Position numbers and translations under genes: made by a program
In this document: piece after piece, positions 38,874 to 53,521 of the stretch
Layout of the letters: every line of letters begins with the position of its first letter
Numbering within the stretch: position 1 is the first letter of the stretch
Assembly: GCA_905250885.1 (NCBI GenBank)
Contig: CAJNOQ010000038.1
Coordinates: forward strand, 28,672-92,671
Source: Didymodactylos carnosus
Lineage: Eukaryota; Rotifera; Eurotatoria; Philodinida; Philodinidae
Direction: 5' to 3'
Length of the DNA stretch: 64,000 nt
The notes under the pieces: generated by a model
Told to the model about the DNA's origin: nothing
Seen by the model: only the letters and a program-made list of their open reading frames with translations
Databases searched by the model: none

Positions 38874-40610
38874 CTAAGCAAATTGATACAACTTTAAATC
38901 ATATTGATTAGCAATAAGAAAATATTGATTATTTTTACCAAAAAAATTCATATTAATCAAAAAATTATTATATTTATGAAAAATTTGTCCATCATTCACT
39001 GTTATTACTTGACATTCTTCACCATCATCATTTGCATGAATTAAATAGGATTTATTAGTTAGTCGACAATAACCAATCCATTTATCTTCAAAAATTGGTA
39101 GTGAAGTAAGAGTATTAACTCTTAAATGAATATCACGTATAAAATTTAGATCACAATCCACTAATTTTAACCATGAACCCGTTTGTTTATTTAAAACATT
39201 AATAATCATTAAATAACCATTTAAATCGAGACGAGATATTCGATTTTTGTAACCATTTAATGAATAATTATCGAAAAATAGCTAAAATATTTAAAGAAAA
39301 AACTATTTGAAATTTTTAGAAAAAAAAAATGTATCCAAAAAATATCAACAAACAACTAATTACTATTCTATCAAAAATATTCATGTTATACATGAATTTC
39401 ATTATATAGTGGTACACGTTAATCATTTGAATTTATTTTCAATTTTACCTGATAATGATTCCATCTTTTTTCTATTTTTCCTGTTATTAAATTCCATCTT
39501 TCAATAAACTGATATTTTTCTGAACATCCATCATAATGAACAAATAGATAATCTTTATTACATGTTATAGATTTGATTATATTTGACCAATGAATAGGTT
39601 TTATTTTATTTAATTTTAAAAAATAAATTTTAATTGGATCTAATGTTAGTATTGAATGATGAGTGGAAATAAAGAATATAGATAATGATGATGACCATTG
39701 TAAATCTATAATTATTTCATCTAACCATTTGAATTCAAATATTTTTTGAAATTCAGAATTAAATAATAATAATTTTTTGAAAATATCAGAATAAATCAAA
39801 ATTTTATCTGATGATGAAGAAATTAAATGACAATGAGTTTCATTAGAAAATTGATATTGTTTAACAAGTGACAATGTTGAAAAATTAAATGATTCTAAAT
39901 AATTGGGAGAAAGAAAAAACAAAAAGAAGTGTTTATGAACAATTTTAAATTATAGAAATCATTCATTGATGAAAAACAAAGCAAACAAAGAAATATTGAT
40001 TCATCATAAATTTCTAGGACGTATACTTCTTAATTACGTATTACTGATTAATCAATCAATTAGTAAAATAATTTAGTTTACACTACTCATCAATATGATC
40101 AAGTTGAAAAACATTAAAAATCTATTTATTCGAAGATATTCATTAAGAAATATCTTATCTACATTTCTTTCACAAACCTTTTATTGATGAAATTCTATTT
40201 TGATATATTACTGATAATTTGATTCTATCTAAATACATTTTGGCCATTAAATATTTTAATTCATTTAGATCATCTTGTTCAATTTGAACATTAATTAACA
40301 TTTGAGATATTTTTTGTTGAATATGTGGATAGTAAATTTGTAAATGTGTTTGTTTTTCATTCATATCATTAATTATATGTTCAAAATGGTGTCGTTGTAT
40401 TTTTTGATGTTCATAAAGATGTTCTAGACATAGTGGAAATTGACAGTGAGGACAATGAGAATAAACACAATTTAAACATTCATCTGATTGTTGTTCGTCA
40501 TCATTTGGATAGTAAAATAAATGCAAATAATGAGCACATTTAATTTCTTCGATATCTAAATCATCATCACCATCAGATAATGGTTCAACGGGAGAGGATG
40601 ATAAAAACAT
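38874..40610 (-). CDS. B-box-like zinc-binding / beta-propeller protein
   Basis: Three exons on the minus strand, 40610-40178, 39894-39449 and 39281-38874, in frame with phase 1 and 0 junctions, give 428 aa. After an acidic start, residues about 24-80 hold a Cys/His cluster (CAHYLH, CLNC..HCPHCQFPLC, EHLYEHQ..RHH) like a degenerate B-box-type zinc finger, then a helical, coiled-coil-like stretch with YLMAKMYLDR. The rest is beta-rich, with repeated blocks around aromatic/Asp motifs (HCHLISSSSDKILIYSD, FEFKWLDEIIIDLQWSS, HYDGCSEKYQFIERWN, WIGYCRLTNKSYLIHA), resembling an irregular WD40/NHL-type propeller. I do not know its function; a TRIM-like architecture without a RING is the closest description. 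An acceptor (TATTTCTAG) ends 27 nt upstream of the ATG. Confidence 0.75.
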
Positions 40611-40950
40611 TGTTCAATTTTCAATTAACAGTTAAATCTAGAAATATAAATGATATTTATAATTATTTATATTGTACAAAAGGGGGAAAAAATTAATATA
40701 AGATGTTGAAGTGAAGCTCAACCAATCTACATAGCCAATTTTCTTTTCGCGACTAACGACATATAAAGATTAACATAAAAAATTAAGATATAATTGACAT
40801 TACAGTACTGTAAAAAAAAAGAAAAGCAAACATATATTCACGATTAAAAACTTTTATTGTTTTAAACAAACAAAGATAACAAAATAACAAATATAAAAAC
40901 GAATAAAAGAAGTTTATATGATAATTATAAATAATATTAGTGTTAAAACG
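40611..40950. other. Spacer between two minus-strand genes
   Basis: Contains the 3' UTR of PSMC6 and the 5' flank of the B-box-like gene, both read leftwards; no other feature seen. Confidence 0.4.
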
Positions 40951-44323
<3,373 letters not shown>

Positions 44324-44744
44324 CTTTTTCTTGTCAATTATATACTATAGAAACAAATATCTAGAATAGAAGTAAACAAATCAACGTTTCTTATGGCATT
44401 TTTCCACGGTGAGGCTTTACACCTTCCAACAAACTAGTACAAATTTTTTTCGAAAAGTCGTTGAAAGAGAAATTTTTCCGTTGTCTCGGAGCTATACTTT
44501 TATTCTTCTCAGTTTTGTAGATTGAATGGAGTCCGTTTTCCCTCCTTCAGCATAGGAACAGAGACAGAAAGAAAATTCATTTTTGTTCCATATGAAAGAA
44601 AAAGAGCATCTGACAACTGTTAGACGGGAATAAAACAAAGGCATAAAAATAAATGATTGTACCAGACCCCGCCATATACAGCACGATTTTTATGCCTGTT
44701 CGGCCACAAATTAATTTATGACTGTTCATAAGGGAACAACAAAG
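44324..44744. other. PSMC6 5' flank
   Basis: Presumed promoter region; no gene. It ends at the 8-bp target duplication of the next element. Confidence 0.4.
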
Positions 44745-44813
44745 CAGAGCTGAGCAAGTCAAGTCAAAAATGCCTCAAGTACAAGTCAAGTCTAACTTGA
44801 CTTGGTCCAAAAT

Positions 44814-45365
44814 CAGGAGACCGTATCACAAAAAAGCTTAAGTCTGACTTAAGGCAAAATTTGGGCTTAAGTCTTCGTTATGTGCACTTACATGTTAATC
44901 TTATACACTTAAGTCTAGACTTTGACTTAAGTTTTTTCGTGATACGACCCCCAGGAGTGTAACCGGTATCAAAAATGCGATACCGGTACCGGCTTGTCGT
45001 GATCATATTTTGCCTAAATACAAATACATTTCCCTTATTTTTCTTTACTGTGAACTTTATTTTATGTTATCAAAGGGATAGATTAATCTTTTCACTTTGA
45101 TTATGTATAGCTAGCTCATTTTTCACACGCTTTTTTTTAACGAAAACAGCAATCCAATTCAATCTTTTAAATTAAGAAGTTTATATAAGCCGAAAAAGCT
45201 TAAGTAATTTGAATGAAATATGTCACAGATGAATTGAATTTACATGATGTTCTTCGAAAAAATTGGTATCATACCGCAAAATACCAGCAATATCGGCCGA
45301 CATACGTACTAATGCCGCTACACCGGTCGGCGTTATAATTCGTACCGGTACCGGTTGCACCTCTA
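44814..45365. mobile_element. hAT-type MITE with GGTACC/ACCGGT words, nested
   Basis: Its ends are CAGGAG, continued after an inner insertion as TGTAACCGGTATC, and TACCGGTACCGGTTGCACCTCTA. An exact 8-bp target duplication TCCAAAAT sits at 44806-44813 and 45366-45373. Subterminal words GATACCGGTACCGG and CGTACCGGTACCGG are palindromic. It is inserted in the CAAGTC-word element and is itself split after its first six bases. Confidence 0.88.
44820..44951. mobile_element. 132-bp palindromic insert with CTTAAG words, innermost
   Basis: Left ACCGTATCACAAAAAAGCTT and right ACTTAAGTTTTTTCGTGATACG pair as inverted ends. The interior repeats CTTAAGTC/GACTTAAG. It is flanked by CAGGAG at 44814-44819 and 44952-44957, which are the first six bases of the element it entered, duplicated. 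Exact ends are uncertain by a few bases because of the run of C at the right. Confidence 0.75.
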
Positions 45366-45760
45366 TCCAAAATCTTTTGGGGTATCCCGTTTCTAATATG
45401 AGATTTTCGTTTAAATTAGACTTTTTCTACCATGAAAGAGAGTTTCTGAGACTATAAAAACTCTGTCACCCCCCAAAAAGGTGCTAGCAAATTTTATGTT
45501 CTGCCTAATTTTAACAAGACTTGACATGACTTGAAAGAAAAAAAATTTCGACCTCGACTTGACTTGCCCAGCTCTGCAACAGAGTGAGGGCTAATAGCTG
45601 CCAGATTAGTGTCATATCATATCTAATATAAGAAACCAATTTCCACAAACATTACAGCTGGTATTCCCCATACAGCTATGATGTTCGCCGTAGTAACATT
45701 ATAGCTAGTGTTCCTCATACCGATTTGGTGTTCCCCTAATAGCAAAAGATCGAGTAAAAA

Positions 45761-46032
45761 ATGTAGTTCAATGTTTTAATCGCAAAAAATTGAGTGTTTA
45801 TGGGGGGTCAAGTAATAACGAAAATTTTAAGAACAATACGTGGCTCAACGTTATTAGATAGCCATTTAAACGAGTTCTAGTACCGCTTGGATCACAGGGA
45901 CATGTTTCCCTCAATTCTAACGGATGTTCGACGATTTCGTATGTAATGTTTTTATTTGTATTTTGTTTTTTCATTTTCTGTTTTCGCAATGTTCTTTTTC
46001 GTTATTTTTGCGACTAAAACATTAAACTACAT
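45761..46032. repeat. Probable MITE with ATGTAGTTCAATGTTTTA ends
   Basis: Left ATGTAGTTCAATGTTTTAATC and the right end, reverse-complemented as ATGTAGTTTAATGTTTTAGTC, form a roughly 27-bp imperfect terminal inverted repeat continuing into GCAAAAA. Target duplication unclear. The interior has no recognisable coding content. Confidence 0.6.
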
Positions 46033-46209
46033 ATATTATCTTACGTCTATAGCTTTTATACCTAGCGTATCACTGTAAAAGAAACTGACATAAAATCCGT
46101 GGCAAAGTCACATTTAAAATGTTGTTTTTTCGGGATGTTACACTTTTGTCGTTGGCTTCCACTTCTTTAACCTTGAATGGAATGGCTTTATCGTGACATC
46201 AGGATAAAA

Positions 46210-46578
46210 CAGAGATGGGCGAGTCACCACTTTTTCGAGTATAAGTCGAGTCCGAGTCAGTAGCCTTCGAGTCGGGGTTCGAGTCCGAGTTACATCTAAA
46301 CTCGAGTCACCTTGAGTCATTTTCTACAGGAAAAACTTCCTCCTGACTCATTTTCCAAGAACAGTTCTTCAATCCTCTCCTGTGACGCGATGTTCTAATT
46401 AGAATATTCTCAAATCTCTCTCTCTCTCTTTTCTTGTACATAACAAATATAATAAACATCGTCATAACAATCCTAAGTTGCACATGGCTGACTCGTAAGT
46501 GACTTGAGTCAGTTTATCAAGTTTATCGAGTCTTTCACTTCGAGTCCGAGTGAAAGACAAATGCGACGCCCATCTCTG
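46210..46578. mobile_element. 369-bp hAT-type MITE with CGAGTC words
   Basis: The inverted ends CAGAGATGGGCG and CGCCCATCTCTG are flanked by GGATAAAA (46202-46209) and AGATAAAA (46579-46586), 7/8 identical. CGAGTCCGAGTC and TTGAGTC words are repeated near both ends in opposite orientations. Same family as 4852-4924 and the insert near 10041. No coding capacity. Confidence 0.88.
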
Positions 46579-47178
46579 AGATAAAACGTTGTTTTCAATG
46601 TTTTTGCCGTGAACTTTTGCAGTCACATTTTTTCTGTCGCATCACAATGTTTTTTTCGTTTCAAACCACAGATTTTCAGCGTCATCACAAATGCTAGACC
46701 GTGTTCTAATGATTGGTGGTCCCTGCGAAAGCAAAGCGAACTTCGATTTTGTAAAAGTCGTTTTCCACTCTGTTTTTCACTTGTAAAATGAAGAAAACCA
46801 CTCTACAGACCACTTCGCTTTTTTCGGATCAGGAGTAATTTTGCCGTGATGATTAATCTTATTGGCTTAATCCCTTTTATCACATAGAGGTACAACTGTC
46901 TGTTTATCCGTCCGTCAGACAAACGACCTGGTTTATGGTAGTTTTAAGCAAATACTAGAATATCACATTACTTAATAAATTGCATAACGGGCATTTCCGT
47001 TGTTTCAGATAAAAACATTTAGCCATGAAAAGTCATTAGCCTTATCAATAACGGCGATTTTTACTTCTTCTTTATCGTTGTTGTTCTGTGTTCCTTATTT
47101 TATGAACTATGCAGAAGAAATTAAAGAAAAATTGTTCTCTATATCGCTTTTGCTCTGAGAAAGTTCAAGACTGGACCT
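46579..47178. other. Gene-free spacer
   Basis: No gene. Weakly repeated phrases such as CAATGTTTTTGCCGTGAAC hint at older repeats, but no unit could be delimited. Confidence 0.35.
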
Positions 47179-47837
47179 AGCTGACGCCAAGATCACTGAA
47201 GTGGTCTAGATTTTTATTTATTTTCTATAAGCTTCCTTAACTTTAATAAAGTGTACAGTAAAAGTAAAATAAAAGTTATCTGGCAGCAACGGTTAAATTT
47301 CCTTAACATTTTCTAAAACATACAATCACTGTAAATTTGAAAAACAGAAAAGTCCGTGATTTGTTCATCTACTTTTCTCTGAATCAGCTACTAAAGTTCG
47401 TTCCATCATTGAGTAAGGTCCGTGAAGTATGTAATCACGGGCTTTTCAACCCGGAAGTTGCCAGTCAGCTCTGTAATTTTTCATGTACTTTAACCCATAT
47501 TTTCACGGATGCCACTGGCAGCTTCCGGGTTGAAAAGCCTGTGATTACAACTTCATGAACCTTACTCAATGATGGAACAAACTTCTGTATGTGATTCACA
47601 GAAAAGTAGGTGAACAAATCACGGACTTTTCTATTTTTTTTAAATTTAGAGTGATCGTATGTTTTAGAAAATGTTAAGGAAATTTAACCGTTGCTGCCAG
47701 ATAGCTTTTATTTTACTTTTACTGTACAATTTATTAAAGTTAAGGAAGCTTATAGAAAACGAATAAAAGAATAAAAGTTCACAGTAATAAAATATAAAAA
47801 TAAAATCTAGACCACTTCAGTGATCTTGACGTCAGCT
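47179..47837. mobile_element. 659-bp near-perfect hairpin element
   Basis: Arms of about 310 bp pair almost end to end: AGCTGACGCCAAGATCACTG against CAGTGATCTTGACGTCAGCT at the tips, then CTAAAACATACAATCACT, AAAGTCCGTGATTTGTTCA, CATTGAGTAAGGT, and finally CGGGCTTTTCAACCCGGAAG against CTTCCGGGTTGAAAAGCC around a loop of about 60 nt. It would be an excellent source of long dsRNA if transcribed. No frame of note. Confidence 0.85.
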
Positions 47838-49214
47838 TTTTACAGTGATTAGATATGCAGACCGAGTAAACGACGTGAATGATGATCATAATAATAATGA
47901 TATAAATACAGGCTTACAGATCTTCACAGCCAATACAAAAGCGGACGATGGGCTCGCCGCGGTAGTGACCATATGAAATATTTTTCGCATCTACATTACC
48001 GGGATTTTTATTTCATGAATCTATACGTTTTAGAATAGTATATGAAAAAAAGGCACTATAATGCCGTAGATGTCGCTCGAGCTATAAAGTTTGAATAGTT
48101 TACGAAAATTAATAAGACTGTTGTGTTTAACAGTGAGCGATAAGTTCATGAATAGTTATGAATTAAGATGAAGCTAAACTGTCTATTCTGTACACTGTCA
48201 CAAAAGTTACGGTACAATTACAGCAGTTTAATGTGAAAATCTTACTGGGTACTTACATTCAGATCCGCCCACCGTTATACGACCTCACAGCCGCGAAGAT
48301 TCCAATCCAAGGACTTTTAATGCGACCGGGATCAGGTTTCTTTGAAAATAGTCTTATATGGAGCATAAAAGTTTCTTGGTTTGTGTGCTTGGTTGTACGT
48401 AGGCACCAGTTCTGCGAAAATTCTGAGAAAATTCAAAAAGTCTTCAATTAATACCACCAACGCATGATGTTCTACGAGCCACATTATAATGCGCTGACTT
48501 TCAAACTATCAGCGCTACTTTGAAAAAGTATTTACAGGATCACGGGACCAAAAGTTTTTTCTTCATGGGACCGGGACCAAAACAGTTTGGTTCCGCAGAC
48601 CTCTAGATGGTAGATGTGATAAATAATTTACGGAATATGAAGTATAATACGACGAATACTGCCAGATTTTTAAAAAGATCCACTTTTTGATTGTCGTTTA
48701 TTTCAAGTTTTCGATGAATGACTCTCACCATCGTCAGGAAAACAAAAGTGACAAAAAGAAGAAATGAATTAATACTTATAAAAGTGATAAATGTGACAAA
48801 ACTTATATAAAGAAAGAAATCGGTGTACATCAAGAGCATGACAAAAAGTAACTAATTCATTTACAGCATGTAAAACTACTTTTTAAACATCAGAATTGAT
48901 AAAAATGCAAGAATCGTCACTGTTGCCATCTTCTAGATAGAATTCCAAATTGAAAAATAAATGCTTTTCGTATGTTGTTTTGATCCTCATCAAGTGTACT
49001 TACATATCATCAGGTACTTGTTGTTTGTTTACAGAATAGCTAGAGATACTACGTATTAGTAAAAAAGAGGTTAAAAAATCAAGTTGTGTGAAAATGAAAA
49101 TGATGTAGAAAACAGATCGTTTGTTTAGACAAAAAAAGAAAAGAAGGAATGTGTAAAAAAATATCCTAAAACTGTCAAATTCACATAAAAAAGATCTTAC
49201 AAAGACAAATAGGA
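47838..49214. other. Gene-free spacer 3' of AADAC-like gene 1
   Basis: No gene. A GC-richer patch at 48540-48606 carries GGGACCGGGACC words and ends in CCGCAGACCTCTA, which resembles the right tip of an hAT-like element; its left tip is not found. A hydrophobic minus-strand frame at 48603-48839 has no recognisable family. Confidence 0.4.
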
Positions 49215-50930
49215 TTAGATATTTTTCAAAAGATACTTGACAATACCATCTATCAGTGTATGAGCTGCTTTCAAATGAAATGGTCCATGGAGAAAATTCA
49301 ATGCTCCATGAAATACGTTTTCATGGTGATCATGTACAACTTCGACACCCAATTGTTCTAAACGTTTTGCATAAATAAAAGCTTCATCTCTTAATTTATC
49401 ATGACCAACAGATAATATATACGTTAGTGGTAATTTCTTTAAATATTTATCTTCTACTAACAATGGTGAAATGTCTTTTGACAAAACTTGTTTTGCTTCA
49501 TCATATAACTCTTTACTACCATAGTCAGGTTTTAACGGTTTTCGTCCATCAAGAAAGTTGTCTGGTAGTAGTGACCAATCGACATATTTGGCAAATTGTT
49601 TTTTTATTTTTGGTGTTGTATGATTATTAGCCATAATATCTGAACTTATAGTTGTATTTAAATACAGTGATAGAATTTCAGCTGTTGAACCAAAATGAAA
49701 TAGTGTTAATGTACTACGCATATATGATGGTAACATAAAATCGAAAAATTGAATAACAGGATATATTAAAACTTGAGATTTTGGAGAATAACCATCATCA
49801 ATGAAACGTTGAGTTAGCACAGCTGCAAAGTTACCCCCTAAAATACATCAATAAACCTGCAATATTGTTAATACAAACTGTTTGTCTAACAATACAAACA
49901 TTATGTGACTAAACTATGCTACTTTTCAACAACTTCGTCTTATTTTGTTTTCATTTGTACAAACAATTTTAAATACTATGAGTGACTAATTGGTTTTGAC
50001 AAAATTAATATCATTAGAAATTTTGCGTCCGTTTTCTGTTCGGTGAATTATCTATGGCATGTTAATTACTCACCAGCTGAATCTCCAGCTAAAACAATTC
50101 GATTTTCATCAATATGATATTTTTTTGCGTGATTAAACACGTATTTTGTCACTTTATGACAATCGTCTAAACCACTAGGAAATGGATGTTCGGGTGCAAG
50201 ACGATAACTAAAATAACAAAAACGATCAATATTAGTTAGTCTACGATAGATAATTCTAATATTTTATAAACCTACGCAACCGAGATGACGATAAAATTTG
50301 TCAATCGAGCCAATGTACTTGTTATACCGTTGTGAGTGTCTAAAAAATATGCACATAAAATAGCACATACGGTAAAATTGATTGGAATGAATCACACAAA
50401 TTATGAAGAATAGTTCAGACTAGCATTTACCCACAGATCCCATGTAGAACGCTCCTCCATGATAGTAGATAATAGCTGGATGTAATGATTTATCGTTTTT
50501 AGCAATCACATTTGAACGATATATCCTTACAGGAATATGATCGATTTTTGTATCTTCAACCTAAAAAAATTCAAGAAGATATATCGTTTCGTCGTTCCTT
50601 TAAATCTAGCATTCACCTGTACACCCTCATTTTCTATATTATAATTTCTGAATAAATTGCCGCACTTTCTTAATATATCTCGTTTTGTGGTTATACCAAA
50701 CTTTTCACCCACGGTGCCCTACGATAAACGATGCTCGGTAATGAAATCAGTAGAAGTTGATTGATATTCAAAACACTTACAATAAAATTAATAATTTTCA
50801 TTGATGCACTTAAAGGTCGAATCTTTTTCATTTCATCAACGCCTTGACTATGAGGTACATGGTACAAATAAGCAAATATAGTAGCAAATATTCCCATGAA
50901 AATAGCAAATTTTTGTAGCGAACGAGCCAT
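49215..50930 (-). CDS. AADAC: Arylacetamide deacetylase-like serine hydrolase 1
   Basis: ER-membrane-anchored alpha/beta-hydrolase of the hormone-sensitive-lipase/AADAC family, which hydrolyses acyl esters and amides. Six exons on the minus strand, 50930-50781, 50718-50617, 50560-50431, 50339-50276, 50207-50074 and 49837-49215, give 400 aa (human AADAC 399). An N-terminal signal-anchor helix (FAIFMGIFATIFAYLY, about 8-23) precedes the lumenal catalytic domain. The oxyanion-hole motif HGGAF is at about 118-122, the nucleophile in GDSAGG is Ser192, and the acid and base are Asp340 (SVGHDKL) and His370 (NVFHGAL), so the triad is complete. YRLAPEHPFPSGLDDC is typical of the family. An acceptor (TTCTATTTTAG) ends 22 nt upstream of the ATG. 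It shares exon sizes with the second copy at 61.8-63.3 kb. Confidence 0.93.
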
Positions 50931-51153
50931 GAGGGCTTACTTTTTAAAAAATCTAAAATAGAAGATGAGTAGTTGAAAAAACATGCATAAAAATAAAATA
51001 ACGAGAAGTACAAGCATAATAAATGGTGAAGTTCTCGAAAAATACGCATGTTGCATTAGAAATTTGGTCTAGATAAAGGCTGAACTACCGGATGGCCCAG
51101 AATAGATGGCCCTCCTCGTATTTTTCTTTTCAACGAGGACATTTCAACGAAAC
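50931..51153. other. AADAC-like gene 1 5' flank
   Basis: Presumed promoter and 5' UTR on the minus strand, including the acceptor at 50953-50954. Nothing else recognised. Confidence 0.4.
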
Positions 51154-52483
51154 GGGAACGTTTCAAAATATATTCCGGTCGGTCACCATTCCTCTATTCC
51201 GTAGCTCCTCTATTCTTCTATTCTGCTTTTCTCTATTCCCTAATTATCCCTCTATTATAGAACATTTCACTGTACATTAGTTTTGATGCATATAGTTTAT
51301 ATATATCGGGTTTGATTTTCTTTGCTAATTGTTTTTACTTCTTCAGAAACAACTAACTACCAAGTTTCGAGAGATTATTCATTTAACAAGCTATCAAATA
51401 ACATATTTAAAGCAAAAAGAGAACATCTCTTTTATAGTTCATTCAACTGTCATACTATTTATTAGGCCTTTTAGAATACAATATTTTTTTAAATATAACG
51501 AAGAACTACAGTATCATGTGTTTTTTTTTTCTTTATAAACGTAAAGATTTAGACAAAACGAACTTTGGACAGATCTAAAACTTAGGGCTAATATCTCCAG
51601 GGTAAAATAGAAGAATTTCATTTTAATAATCTAGTACGCAGTCGACAACATTTTTATTTATAGTATCTTTAAATTTTTGAATGTTCTTCTAGTAATATTT
51701 TTTATTAAATTGTCTTTATTCGACCACATCTTTTATTTGGTAATGCTTTACATTGAATAGGGAGCACGTCAGAATTTAAATTCTAATTTATTCTATTTCG
51801 TATAATTTCGGTTCCTTTGATTGTATTGTGAGTACATACATCGGCATATATACACTTCATGTATTCATTTCTTTAAACCGACACCTTTATACGAGCAGTC
51901 ATTTTTCTGTTTACAGAACAAAATCGAAAACGAACAAATTTCATATTTCATCAAATGTTCATCTATTATATATTCAAGGAGAAGTGTACTCATGGCTATG
52001 AATATCGTTGATTATCGTCTGAACAAGCAACTTTTTCCTTCCGCGACTTTCAGAGACTTCGTTTGCTTGTTTCGAAAACGTCCGTTTTTCTTGTAGGAAT
52101 GATAAAAATTCTTCCGGAGGTGCCGTTCGATCTTCTTTTATAACTAAAGTTCTGGCGGAAGCGCGTAAAATTCGTCTCGACATCTTAAGGAGAATTTACT
52201 TTTCCAAGAGAACTTCGGCCATTCGCAGAAGAGTTTTGGCTGCTTCCACGAGACTTGTGCTCTACCAGCGAAGAAATTTAGTTATAGAAGAAGACGACAG
52301 AACGTCATCTCCACGACACGAGATGTTTAGTTATAAAAGATATAACATCCATCTCCACGAGAATGTTAGACATTCCCAGAGGAATTTTACGCGCTTTTAC
52401 GCGCATTTTACGCTAATAGGGGAACTGCGGAATAGAGGAATAGCAACCGATCGACCGACCAGAATATATTTCGAAATGTTCCC
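51154..52483. mobile_element. Inverted-repeat-bounded element, 1.3 kb
   Basis: The ends pair imperfectly over about 80 bp: GGGAACGTTTCAAAATATATTCCGGTCGG on the left against the mirror of CCGACCAGAATATATTTCGAAATGTTCCC on the right, continuing through ATTCCTCTATTCCG. The interior is too short and broken for a transposase; it has short reiterated phrases such as TTTAGTTATA and CATCTCCACGA. Target duplication not identified. Confidence 0.6.
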
Positions 52484-53521
52484 TAAGTGATTATTAAAAA
52501 ATCTAACATTCCAAAATTCACCGCAAAGTGACCAAAATCTGCTATTGTTCAGTAGGTAGCTTTATAAAGAAAGCCGCTGAACCTGGCACAAGTGTCATTT
52601 CTCATCAAAACAGAAAAAGACCGAGCTAAAAAGGTGCTATTTTGGCTTCGCTATGCAGCATTTTTCAGGAGCTACAAATAGCTGGATTTTGCAAAGCTTC
52701 AACGAGGAGAAAATCAATGTAAACCTCAAAGATTGATTTTGCATTTGTGCACCGAATACTGGTTGATAGAGCTTTCCAAGGGCTATAAAATGCGTACGTA
52801 TATTCTCTTCTTTTTATTATCCAGTTCAACGAAAGTGGTTGAACAAAACGTTTTTTCGCCTTAGAAAGTTGGCTTGTTTCATTATGTTGAGGATTCTTCA
52901 ACTAATTTTTCTTCTTAACTTTTTATAGAAATAAGTTTGATCAAACCTTGTAGAGAATTTGACGGTGCATCTTTTGCAAAAACAATCAGGTCTAAGGATT
53001 GAAAAGACAAAAACATTATAAGCAAAATACGAAGAGGATCATTTATTCTGGATCACATGATAAACATAAACCCTTTCGGTTCTTTAGAGTTTTAAAGAGT
53101 ACTCTTTCTTTTAGCTGATTCAAGAAAATTTTAAAATGAGCACAAGTAGAATTTCCGAAAACAGTGGTTTTTGACATAGAGTGTTTGATGAAATAATTTT
53201 TGTAGAGAAGTCCTTTGCCTTAAAATATATCTCAAATAAACGATTCGATTTACAACTGTACGGGCTATAGTTTGAAGAAATAAAAACGGTCTTCCACCAC
53301 CAAAGATCGGATTTTAAATCAAGTTTTAAATTCAAATTTCAACTTTTTTCAAATTCAAAATATTCTGGCTCAGGAAGGTTCCTAAGCACTTCAAGACACA
53401 TCATCTGGTAGAGTTCGAAAAACTGAACAAAATTAGCTAGTTGGCGAAGTTTGAAAAAGATTTGCAGTAAATCTCTAGGAGGTTATTGGAAAATGTCTGC
53501 GAAAGTTTTTATTTAAATTTC
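52484..53521. other. Gene-free spacer
   Basis: Nothing recognised. Confidence 0.35.

Larger units (their letters stand above)
44745..45576. mobile_element. hAT-type MITE with CAAGTC words, host of nested insertions
   Basis: The ends CAGAGCTGAGCAAGTCAAGTC and, at the right, GACTTGACTTGCCCAGCTCTG are inverted. The flanks CAACAAAG (44737-44744) and CAACAGAG (45577-45584) match at 7/8. CAAGTC/GACTTG words are repeated at both ends. The element contains a second element at 44814-45365, which in turn contains a third at 44820-44951. Without insertions it would be about 280 bp. Confidence 0.88.

Noticed and set aside
46270-46290. GGTTCGAGTCC resembling a tRNA B box
   Set aside because: It is one of the CGAGTC words of the hAT-type element; no A box, acceptor stem or cloverleaf around it.
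47337-47558. 73-codon plus-strand frame
   Set aside because: Runs through the hairpin element and its loop; no domain, and the mirror arm gives equivalent noise.
48603-48839. Hydrophobic 78-codon minus-strand frame
   Set aside because: Composition bias of AT-rich DNA can give Phe/Ile/Leu-rich frames; no family or splice support.
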